DNA of 64,000 bases. Source: Trichoderma breve. Its lineage: Eukaryota > Ascomycota > Sordariomycetes > Hypocreales > Hypocreaceae. The notes below the pieces were generated by a model. It did no database searches. It saw only the letters and a list, made by a program, of their open reading frames with translations, and was not told where the DNA came from. The stretch covers positions 930,001 to 994,000 of the forward strand of contig NC_079237.1 in the NCBI RefSeq assembly GCF_028502605.1, written 5' to 3'. This document shows positions 55,216 through 64,000 of this stretch, piece after piece (the first letter of the stretch is position 1; each line of letters opens with the position of its first letter). The position numbers and the translations under genes are program-made.

Positions 55216-56775
55216 TCATTTAGTCGGCGTGGCCTTGCGGAATCGGCCTTTGGCCCATAAAAGACCTTCGGTAAATACCACATATGCGCCAGTAATGACC
55301 CAGAAGCTGAGAATGACTCCCAAGCCACCCACTAGCCGAGCATCGACAACGCTACGAGTGACTGTTTCTCGGACAGCATTATTCATCATGAGCCAGCCGT
55401 AAACAGGCACCAGCTGTTGAGCCGTAGTTGTCACCGCGGGGGTTGGCTGAGGCGCCTTTCCTTTCTCCAGCTCGCGCTGAGCAATGGTATCGGCCATGCG
55501 CCAGGCGACCTTGTTGTTGATCTTTTCCCATGTGCATTCACATGCAGCAGCGCGAGCGTCCTTGGCCATCGTGAATCTTAGCTGGTGGTCTTCAGCAAGC
55601 TTAACAGCCTTGGCAACGAATCCGTCCAAGTCGTCGGGAGGAACTAGGTAGCCCGTCTGCTCGTGGGCGATAATGTCTGATGGGCCACCTTCATCACGAG
55701 CCACTACAGGAACACCGCTGGCCATGGACTCTAGTACAACCAGGCCAAAGGTTTCCGTGACGGAGCAGTGCAAGAAAACATCGCCACTGGCATAGTAAGT
55801 AGCGAGATCCTCTCCAACCTTGAAGCCGGCGAAAGTGACGGTACCCTTTTCTCTGAGGGGGTCAAATAGTTCTTGAACTTCCTTTTCGACGTCGGGGTTT
55901 CGGTTTCCTCCAACAATGACCATTTTGAACGACAGCCCCCTAGCATCCAGTTCCTTAGCAGCCTTGGCGAGGAAATCGAAGCCCTTTTCACCGGCAATTC
56001 GAGAAACGGTGACGAAGATGATTTCTCCGTTTGGCGCAATCTCCTTTCGCAGGGCCTCGCTCCTACGGCTTGGGTTGAACATGGTGGTGTTGACTCCTCT
56101 GGTCAAGACCTCGAGTTTGCTGGCCTGGACTTTCTGGCCTTCCAAATAACGTCTGACGAATCTGGAGGGGTAAAAGATGGTCTTGATGGACGAGTGCCTG
56201 AAAAGGTAGCTTTGCACAGCGTCAAAGGCAAAGACTGCCGCGTGACTGAGGGGCGCCGGGAAGAGGATGGAACAGTAGCCGGCCAAATCCGTCTGGAAGT
56301 TGCAAATAATGGGAATTTGCTTCTCCTTGGGCTGCTGCCTCAGCTGCAGCATGACTTGAAAACCCAGACTAGCCGGGGATGCGAGGTAGATGAGATCGGG
56401 TGGCGCATCATTGCCAAAGGTGCGAGAGTAGAGCGTTGAGTTGCGAACAGGATATACGATGGAGAGCTCAGGGTTAAAGGGCAAAGGATAACCAGTAACA
56501 CGGACCTCGGGCTGCTTGTCCGCAGGAGAGAGGCTAGGAGACGGAGGTGGTGAAAAGGTGTTGTGGTTGGTGTGGTTATGAGGAGCGACAACGGCGACCT
56601 GGACACCATGATCGCGCAAGTGATTGACCAGCATGAGAGTTGTCCGGCTCACACCGTTGACCGGGCCAAATGATTCTGTGCACAGCAGAATTCGCTTGCC
56701 CTTGAGGGGGGCCGGGAACTCGGACAGATCATGATCGGGATACTGCCCCGATCCAACCAGCGATGTTGACGCCAT
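55216..56775 (-). CDS. GT4 family glycosyltransferase with C-terminal membrane helix
   Basis: Single exon, 519 residues. A GT-B fold is evident. The N-terminal domain has KRILLCTESFGPVNGVSRTTLMLVNHLRDHG, the usual acceptor-side Gly loop of GT4 enzymes. The C-terminal domain has FVTVSRIAGEKGFDFLAKA and the nucleotide-sugar E-x7-E motif ETFGLVVLE (Glu341 to Glu349), followed by SGVPVVARDEGGPSDII. A hydrophobic segment near the end (LGVILSFWVITGAYVVF) suggests a membrane anchor. It resembles fungal relatives of GDP-mannose-dependent or sulfoquinovosyl-type transferases. Donor and acceptor are not known. The ATG at 56775 is used; the frame upstream has only a TTG. Confidence 0.85.
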   Translation of the reverse strand: MASTSLVGSGQYPDHDLSEFPAPLKGKRILLCTESFGPVNGVSRTTLMLVNHLRDHGVQVAVVAPHNHTNHNTFSPPPSPSLSPADKQPEVRVTGYPLPFNPELSIVYPVRNSTLYSRTFGNDAPPDLIYLASPASLGFQVMLQLRQQPKEKQIPIICNFQTDLAGYCSILFPAPLSHAAVFAFDAVQSYLFRHSSIKTIFYPSRFVRRYLEGQKVQASKLEVLTRGVNTTMFNPSRRSEALRKEIAPNGEIIFVTVSRIAGEKGFDFLAKAAKELDARGLSFKMVIVGGNRNPDVEKEVQELFDPLREKGTVTFAGFKVGEDLATYYASGDVFLHCSVTETFGLVVLESMASGVPVVARDEGGPSDIIAHEQTGYLVPPDDLDGFVAKAVKLAEDHQLRFTMAKDARAAACECTWEKINNKVAWRMADTIAQRELEKGKAPQPTPAVTTTAQQLVPVYGWLMMNNAVRETVTRSVVDARLVGGLGVILSFWVITGAYVVFTEGLLWAKGRFRKATPTK

Positions 56776-58337
56776 GGCGGCCAAAGAGGGAGGCGTGCTG
56801 GCTCTGCGTTGAGGGACAGGCTACAGGATGAAGTGAAGAGATGCTATGAGGGATAATACACAGTCACAGAGCGAGTGTGCTTGCTTTTTGTCTTTTCAGA
56901 CAGTTCAACAAGATGCCCAACGCTGTCCGAATAAGGCAGTCCCACGTGGATCAGGTTAATATGTTGCGCATGACGGGAGTGGCTTTAAGACAAGGAAAGC
57001 TGCAATAGGAATACATGAAAGTGGGCACGAGGAACGTACTCTGGACGCAGTTCGTCGAGAAAGAGTGACTAAATAACGTGAGGAGAAAGAGGCATATTCT
57101 CGTGTAATACTTGCCCAGATCTATACATGGTATGGCCGACCATCATGTGGCGAGGTAAGCGCCGGATGGATCGAAGTCAGTCAGGGCATCAGGGCCTTGT
57201 ACTTTGCGAGCCTTTTGTCAGTTTTTTCTTTGTCTTATGCAAGACAATACTTTCAGCTCTGTAGATAGACAGGTTAAGCATCAACAAATTGGCAATGTTA
57301 GTGCTGAATGCTGGTGGTTGCCCACAGACGAATCGAGATCAAGAGTGTTATCAGCTGAAATGGGCTGTGCTGCCCTCTCTGCCCTTCGACCATCTCGCCC
57401 AAAAAAGATGCACTTACAGCCACATCTTGATCACTTGCACATCACCTTGTTTTCCCTCCAAGGCTGACCCTGCATCCATCTTCACTGAACCTTGCCCATT
57501 CTGTCCTGCGGTCCGGGTCAAGCGAAGACAAGCTTCGAGCGGCATAATTGCAAGATCTACGGAGCCCAGATGGACGAATCAGCAGCCGTAGCGCAACCAC
57601 ATTCCTAGCGCTGACCAATAGCAGCACGGCGCCCGTCCTGTATCTCGACTCTGCGAAAGCTGCGAATCGGGGCCTTGAGGACGACCCTCGTGCTTTATCT
57701 GGTTGGACGTGAGCGACTTTAAAGCAGTGGAAGAGCAAGAGCAGAGATTATCGCGGGATTTTTGTTGAGAGCAAAAAGTTATCCAAGCCGGGGTCACGTG
57801 TGATGTACTTGCCAAGTGACTGGCGTCTTGTGACAGAGAGGCTAGCCATGGAGTGCAGCATGTACGATTCGCGTGCCGGCGATGGACTAGGGTCCGATTC
57901 ATTATCGTTTTATTGTTCTTTTGGTATTAGTTGGCGGAGAAAATAACAATTGGTGGTGTGTGTATGTAGTTGATCAAGGACGGCTTTAATATCGGCGGCG
58001 AGGGTCTCACCAGTGGCCCAGTATGGGGTAATCCCTCACTTCACTCATGTCTCTTATGGGGTGCATCGTGCTAAGCTTCTAGTCAACTTACAGGTTACTG
58101 GTATTAGCGGCACGTTGTCTCTGGTAAATACATGAATGGGTTATTGGTATTTCGGGTTGTGGCCCAACTTCTGTACTAAACATCAAGGTGCTAATATGCT
58201 GCTTTACATGATAGTCGGACATAAAGAGGCGAGGTTCCCTCTTCATTGCAAACAACTTTCAAGATTCTGAACAATAGATAGGTGTTTAACAAAATGCCAT
58301 ATTATGATATTTATTACTCCGTCATACGTGATATAAA
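56776..58337. other. 1.56-kb region upstream of the GT4 gene and downstream of the Zn2Cys6 gene
   Basis: Short frames such as 57204-57467 and 57289-57591 look random. The first few hundred bases must include the GT4 promoter. No RNA gene, repeat or element was recognised. Confidence 0.4.
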
Positions 58338-60915
58338 TTATAACCAAGCTGCCTCCAAGTCGCCGCCTTGGAACTCCATGATTGATTCCCAATCTAGCAA
58401 TTCGGCAAGTGAGAGAATAAAATCCGGCGAGGATCTGTTGATCCGCACATTTGGAGGCTGCTGCTGTGTCTCCATGTCTGGTAATATTGATGCGTTTCCT
58501 GAGCGTAGCCTCCCATCTTGGTAAGAATGATTCAACTCTTCTGTAGAAGACTGGTGTTTAAAGATTGTATGGAGAGTTTCTAGCAGACTCTCGAGCTCTG
58601 CTTTTCGGTACTGAGCGATAACATAACCTCGCATAACCATCGAGTCGAGAACATCCAATGCAGCATTGATTGAAGGATTGCAATTGTGAGACACTGTCGG
58701 TATTGCTTGTATAAGAGCGAGCGAAATTGCAGCGGAAATCGTGCAATCTAGATCAAAAGGTAGAAAAGCCTCTACGTAGTTGTTAGTATCAACATTTAGA
58801 AGGCTATAAGGGTATTCAGAAAAAAGGTTACCCAGAAGATTTTGCCTTTGGAGGGCCACCAGAACATCGAGGGAGACTAATGCTGAATTATAGCAGGTAT
58901 CTAGCAGCGCTTTGACTGGCTCCGCTAGAACTCTTACTTCTCCTCTTCTAGGGTAGAGTCCGGATTGTCCCAAGGTGCTGTGTATAAGTGATAGAAACAG
59001 TGGCCTAGTAGTCAGAACAATACACTGGGCGTGTAAGCTTGAATCCTCTAGAGCTTAGCATCATTGGCTATCCATCCAAAAATTCCTCACCTGGTGATAA
59101 TATAGCATGAGTGTTGCAGATGCTCGAGAAATCGGAGCGGTACCCATTCTGGTAAAATCACAGTCCTGTCTAAATTCTTTACCCACCGCCGCCGTTTTTT
59201 TGAGGGCTTTTTGGGCATCTTTGACGTATGTGCTTTTGAGCCGACCTGTGACGGTATATACTGCTAGTTGAGATTTAGATTCAGGAGATGAGTAAAAAGG
59301 AGAGCACATGGTCAACTTACTACGAAGTACATCCGCTAACAGTCGGGTGAGACGAACGTGAAGCCCAAACATTTGACAATCCCCTTGATCGTTGTCGGGC
59401 TCAGGAAGTAAAACGGTTATTTCGTTGTCTTGAATGCAGTTGGGCGCACCCATCAGGGAAGAAAATCTCTTGTCCAAGATATAAAGCGTCCACCACGCAC
59501 GCCGATGCCTGTGCAATTCCTTTACAGTGAGCGAAGCGCCGGTCAATTCACGGTGAAATCCTTGAGACAAGGCAATTCGAAGAGCCTGGCCAATCTACCA
59601 TGATCATTAGACAGACTCAAAACTACAGCAACAATACATCACCTACGTAATTGTACGCTGCGTTTCGATGATCGATTGACTGCAGGTATAGGGAGAGGCA
59701 ACACAGGATTTCGACTGATAGAATACTGTCGGTGTAATAACCGTGTACGTCAGGAAGGAGTTCTATGGCTCTTAGCACGTAATCGCAGCCCGTTGGTCTT
59801 TTCTCTGAAGAACCCGGCAAAATCAGAGCTTTGCCAAGCGCCATGATCAGCAAATACTGTATGAACCACAGCCTGCTGGGCCGAGAAGGTTCAACCCATG
59901 GCCCTGTGATATAAAAGTCATTCAATCGCTGCCGAAAAATATCTTCATCATATAAGTGATACATCGGTCCGAGATAAAATTTGACAGTGTCAGTAAGGTA
60001 CAGTGCATAACTGAGAGACGGGAGTCGATCTATGGTGAGTGGTGTAGTAGGCGTAGTTTCAGAGGTTGACGGCCAATCTAAGACAAAGGCGCCTCCGTCC
60101 GAAGTTGCAGGCAGTTGTGGTGATGGTTGATCTTTGATAGAATGCTGTAAAATCGACATGGCTTGTTGAATGTATGCCCAGGTCGATGAAGGCCCAAGAA
60201 AACCTAAGGATATATCAGACTACGCGCACTTCACTGACTCGAATTGTTGATCAACTCACGTCTCCTCCCTTCAGTGTCTTCTATCACCTTGGAAGGGGTT
60301 GTGGCCAGTGGATTGCAGATTTCGGCTGCATCATCGATCCCGGCGGTTTCAGCGTCTGAGGTGGCACCCCCAGCTTCAGTGTCGTCCTCGCCTGGTAAAT
60401 GGTCAAAACACACGAGTTTCACTGTCTGAATTACGTTTGTATACTAACCCTGTATTCCATCGTCTCCGCGAGGATCACTGCGAACGCGCTGACGTTTACT
60501 TGTGTGGCTAGGACTAGTATGGGGAAGATGGTTCGAAGAACGTTTGAGTTCATTAAGGAACCTATGCAAGGTTTATTATACATTGTAAGAATCTGAACCA
60601 GCATCATGCTCCTAGATCTCAAATATCCATAAGAAGTTACTTGCCTTTCCGATACAACTACTTTCTTATCTTCGGGATCAAAGGCACATTCGACAGAACG
60701 GCTTGAGCAGTTTTGACAAGGGAGAGAGCCGGAGCACTTGACTTTCCGTTCGCGACAGCGTATACATCTGCATAATATCCCAATCAGCCGCCTTGCATTT
60801 ATTAGTCCCCTGTTTGATGCGAGCCTGCTAACGCTGTAATGGATCTTTTGCCTCGGGTCAGCGTGACCAGGGATTGATCACCCGAATCATCACGATGTGC
60901 TCTGTGTGGATTCAT
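58338..60915 (-). CDS. Zn(II)2Cys6 transcription factor, eight exons
   Basis: Exons 60833-60915, 60645-60767, 60449-60561, 60260-60421, 59647-60203, 59321-59594, 59091-59263 and 58338-59024 give 723 residues. The zinc cluster spans Cys29 to Cys55 (ACIRCRERKVKCSG, then LPCQNC and a last Cys). Residues FLGPSSTWAYIQQ mark the start of the fungal transcription-factor domain (PF04082 type), which includes HRRAWWTLYILDKRFSSLMGAPNCI and LYYHQCIVLTTRPLFLSLIH. The second intron uses a GC donor. The gene is divergent from an aldolase gene, with 311 bp between starts and CGG/CCG inverted motifs there. A role as local regulator of the aldolase and permease is inferred. Confidence 0.88.
60562..60644 (-). 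other. GC-AG intron in the Zn2Cys6 gene
   Basis: On the minus strand the donor is AG|GCAAGT and the acceptor GCATAG|G. It removes 83 bp and joins VVSER to FLNELKRS. A GT donor four bases later would read a stop just after the junction. Confidence 0.75.
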
Positions 60916-61226
60916 GACTTTGGCCTGTCGGATAATGAACCGTTCAGAATATTACTCCTCGCATCATACGAATACGCGGGGGAGGATGGGGGGGGGAAAG
61001 CTTTCCAAGATGTAGTGCAGCGTGAGAAGGCTGTGCCGCCATTCGGATAGCCGGCCCGAGGGTCCGATCTAGTACTCGGATGCCGAAGCCGAAGACCCTC
61101 TCCATACTGTGTAAGTCCTGACAAGCTGATGTATAGGAGCAGCACAAAAGCCTGAATTTAGATTTATCTGACGCCGTATTCAGCTACTGTACAACGGAAT
61201 TGGATCAATCGTCCTTGCATCTCAAC
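60916..61226. promoter_or_regulatory. Divergent regulator / aldolase promoter with CGG-CCG inverted motifs
   Basis: A 311-bp spacer. It contains CGG-N4-CCG at 61044-61053 and CGG-N3-CCG at 61077-61085, within a short run of further CCG triplets. Zn2Cys6 dimers bind paired CGG triplets, so self-regulation or control of the aldolase is plausible. A run of nine G lies at 60989-60997. Confidence 0.5.
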
Positions 61227-62204
61227 ATGGCTGCGGTGATGGCAAATACATTCTTGAAGCAAACTGCTGCTGGCCGGCTGTGCAAGGTATGTACGATCAG
61301 TGGCGCCATACTCTGACATGTTCCAACATTTGGTTATTGACCATAATCCAAGGCATTCGGCATTCGGCTGGTAACCAACCCGCAAATTGTCCAACTTGCG
61401 CGAAATGCTGGCTTTGACTGTCTCTTTATCGACCTAGAGCACTCTACCCTCTCCATTGATGATTCGAGCAGGCTTTGCATCGCCGGGCTGAACACCGGCA
61501 TTACTCCATTTGTGAGAGTGCCCCATCAGTGCGGTAATGGCTTTGTACAGCGTGTACAAGATGGGGGAGCAATGGGCATAATCTTTCCTCATATCCATGA
61601 TAAAGGTAAAATTTCCAACCTAGGCATTCTACTAAAGAACCAGAGGTTCCGGCGTTTCACATGGAAGAATGCTATTAAAATTTCTTTATACCATGAACTG
61701 ACTATTCCAATAGGAGATGCTCAAGCCGCAGTTTCAATAACCAAATATCCTCCCCAGGGTAAGAGGTCCATGACGGGACAGCTACCATTATTTTCCCTAC
61801 AGCCGACACCGATCCCCGTTGTGGTTGATAAAACCAATTCGGAGGGTTCCACTGTCATTCTCATGATAGAAACTGTTGAGAGTATCAAAAATATTGATGA
61901 AATCGCGGGAACTGAGGGGGTCGATTTGTTACTGATAGGAGCCAATGACCTGTCGATTGAGTTGGGTGTCCCAGGTCAATTTGATAGCCAAGCTTTTAGA
62001 GGGGCGTTGGAGACAGTGAGCGGTGCATGTAAAAGACACAACAGAGTCATGGGTTTAGCCGGTATTTACGACAACTCTGCTTTTCAGCAGTGGGCAGTGG
62101 ATGTGCTGGGAGTGCGATTCATTCTGGGACAGCAAGACTCAGGAATTCTTGCTAGGCATGCCAAAGGATGCTTGGAATCTCTGCAAGCTCTAGACCCAAA
62201 ATAG
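61227..62204 (+). CDS. HpcH/HpaI-family aldolase
   Basis: Class II pyruvate-type aldolase/citrate-lyase-like TIM barrel. Exons 61227-61286, 61353-61605 and 61714-62204 give 267 residues. Family blocks are GIRLVTNPQIVQLARNAGFDCLFIDLEHSTLS (the metal-side Glu-His loop), PFVRVPHQ, VQDGGAMGIIFPHI, AVSITKYPPQGKRSM, MIETVESIKNIDEIAGTEGVDLLLIGANDLSIELG and GLAGIYDN. These match HpcH/HpaI enzymes that cleave 2-keto-4-hydroxy acids from aromatic or sugar-acid catabolism. Intron 2 is 108 bp and has no in-frame stop, so an unspliced message would add 36 residues. The substrate is unknown. The neighbouring permease and regulator suggest a small catabolic unit. Confidence 0.85.
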
Positions 62205-62557
62205 GCATTTGTATCTACTTTAGTTATAACAAGTAGCATAAGTGCCGATTCTATTAAACAAAAGAAGTCGGGGAAAGTGCTGTACTGCTGATAAGTCAAA
62301 GATTCTGCTTTAGTACTCTTATTGGGATGATGCGGTGGCTAGCTCCATGTCATGTTCTTACTATCGCCAACCTACTATACTAGGGCCAAAGATTGCTAGT
62401 CTTATCATGATCGGATAGTTTGGGCTCGGGACGGCATCCCGAGCTGGATACTAATAGATAAACTACGAATTAAACAAGAGACCTCGCGCAATACAAGAAC
62501 GCTTTCTATCCCCGTTGGCGATTCCATGCCCAATTGTTCAAAGATATCCTAGACATC
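62205..62557. promoter_or_regulatory. Aldolase 3' region and permease promoter
   Basis: A 353-bp spacer between genes on the same strand. No distinct motif was assigned. Genes this close with the same orientation would still have separate promoters in a fungus. Confidence 0.45.
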
Positions 62558-64000
62558 ATGGATCTCGAAAGAAACATGACTGATAAACAATCTATCGAAC
62601 TCACCCATGTGCAGAGCACCCATGGGGGAGAGGTCAGAGAAGTTGAAGCAGGCGGAGGATTGAAGAAAAATCTGGAAAGCCGTCACATAACTATGATCGC
62701 TCTAGGCGGTGCTCTTGGAACAGGACTCCTTATTGGAACGTGAGTACTAGATGTGTCTGATTCATTACTACAAAAGTCTCATCATATTTGACTAACAATA
62801 TGCAGTGGATCTGCACTTGTCGAAGCTGGCCCTGCAGGCGTGCTCATCGACTACTCCATCGTCGGATGTGTGGTATTCCTAGTCATGTCTGCTTTGGGAG
62901 AGATGGTGTCATACATGCCGCTACCTCGTGAGCTCTTCCATGTTTCTATCGTTCAAGTTATAATGTTCTGACGAGAAAAGACGGTTTCGGAGGCTTTGCT
63001 ACCCGTTTTATTGATCCTGCATTAGGATTTGCGACGGGATATGTGTACTTTTTCAAATATCTTCTTGCTGCTCCCAATCAGCTTTCGGCATTTGCCCTTA
63101 TTTTCCAGGTACGTGACTACTCATCATGCAATACTAAGAAGACGTTTTACTGATGTTGACAGTTTTGGGTTGGAGATCGTGTCAGCCCAGCGGTGTTTAT
63201 CACGGTTGGCCTAGTCTTGATCTTGGTGATCAACAGCGTCAATGTTCGTGTCTTTGGAGAATTTGAATTCTGGCTCTCCTCTCTGAAGATAATCATCCTT
63301 TGTGGAGTCATTCTCTTAATGTTAATACTGGCCCTAGGAGGCGGTCCGACGTAAGATCTGAGCCATTCGTCGTCTTTTTGTTTCATTCTAACCGGACATG
63401 CTCTAGACACGACCGCACCGGCTTCCGATATTGGCACGACCCTGGTGCCTTTGTCGAATACAAGTTACATGGGAGCGCCGGTAAATTTGTTGGTGTCTGG
63501 AGTGCTTTGGTGCAGGCGTAAGTTGTCGAGTTTGGCGCTCGTTTACAAATGCTGACATGGCTCTCCAGAGTGTACGCGTTCACGGGCACCGAGCTGGTCG
63601 GAATGACCGTTGGAGAAGCGAAGCATCCCAGGCTAGCAATGCCACGGGCAGTCAAGATGACGTTCTTTCGGATTGTCTTCTTTTATGTGCTTTCGGTCTT
63701 TTTCCTGGGCATGGTGGTCCCGTCCAACAGCACGGAGCTCATATTTGCTACCAAGTCCTCTGCGAGCGCTGCGGCCTCACCGTTTGTCGTGGCAATTCGA
63801 CTGGCAAAGATTCATGGTCTTGATCATGTTATAAACGGCTGCTTGATTGTGTTTGTATTTTCAGCTTCAACCTCAGGTACGATGTGAACACATGCCAGCC
63901 TTCCGTTGTACTTTACTAAGACAATGTGCAACAGATCTCTACATTGCCACTAGAACCTTGCACGCCATTGCGGTTGATAACAAAGCTCCTCAAATCTTTA
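62558..64000 (+). CDS. Amino-acid permease (APC/YAT family), N-terminal part, cut by window end
   Basis: Proton-coupled uptake of amino acids or related amines across the plasma membrane. Seven exons are visible (62558-62739, 62806-62927, 62981-63108, 63163-63350, 63407-63517, 63569-63876, 63935 to the edge). The soluble N-terminus leads into GLKKNLESRHITMIALGGALGTGLLIGTGSAL, the hallmark first helix of fungal YAT permeases. Next come GEMVSYMPLP, DPALGFATGYVYFFKY, the FTGTELVGMTVGEAKHP block of helix 6 and ASTSDLYIATRTLHAIAVDNKAPQIF, which spans helix 8 and the loop after it. About two thirds of the protein is present; the remaining helices are outside. Substrate specificity is not readable. 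Confidence 0.87.

Overview
The window is chromosomal DNA of a filamentous ascomycete, most likely a hypocrealean Sordariomycete; Trichoderma or a close relative is my best guess, by inference only. The reasons are short GT-AG introns of about 50-110 bp, dispersed genes with their own promoters, two Zn(II)2Cys6 regulators, a GH75 chitosanase, a Sim4-complex kinetochore subunit and intron-bearing nuclear tRNA genes. I joined the exons by hand from splice sites, reading phase and family conservation. All multi-exon models given here close in frame. The two genes cut by the window ends are partial.

Left part, about 1-28 kb, is dominated by conserved housekeeping genes. The first 6 kb hold three tRNA-maturation genes: TRM11 (partial, -), RPP40 (+) and the tRNA ligase TRL1 (+), with a small ankyrin protein (-) between the last two. 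Then come a UPF0132 membrane protein (-), mitochondrial ribosomal protein uL10m (-), the proteasome ATPase RPT5 (+, divergent from uL10m), an Ish1-type stress protein (+) and the ribosome-assembly factor ERB1 (-). A single-exon streptothricin-acetyltransferase-like GNAT (+), a 74-residue three-exon protein (-), a Zn2Cys6 factor (+), a 1098-residue orphan with a HicA-like C-terminus (-) and the CENP-L/Fta1 kinetochore gene (+) follow.

Right part, about 28-64 kb, is looser and more accessory. It has gene-poor stretches (28.4-31.3, 32.1-37.4 and 43.9-46.5 kb) and genes for nutrition and secretion: a Rossmann-fold oxidoreductase, the secreted chitosanase, a 5'-nucleotidase-family protein, an MFS transporter, a secreted PL8 polysaccharide lyase, a formamidase, an anchored secreted protein of unknown role and a GT4 glycosyltransferase. 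The end of the window looks like a small catabolic cluster: a Zn2Cys6 regulator (-), a divergent HpcH/HpaI-family aldolase (+) and an amino-acid permease (+, cut by the window end).

Two nearly identical tRNA-Glu(CTC) genes at 41.7-41.9 kb carry different tiny introns (10 and 8 nt). The ligase encoded at 3.8-6.2 kb is the enzyme family that would seal their exons. No transposon, CRISPR array, rRNA gene or obvious secondary-metabolite cluster was seen.
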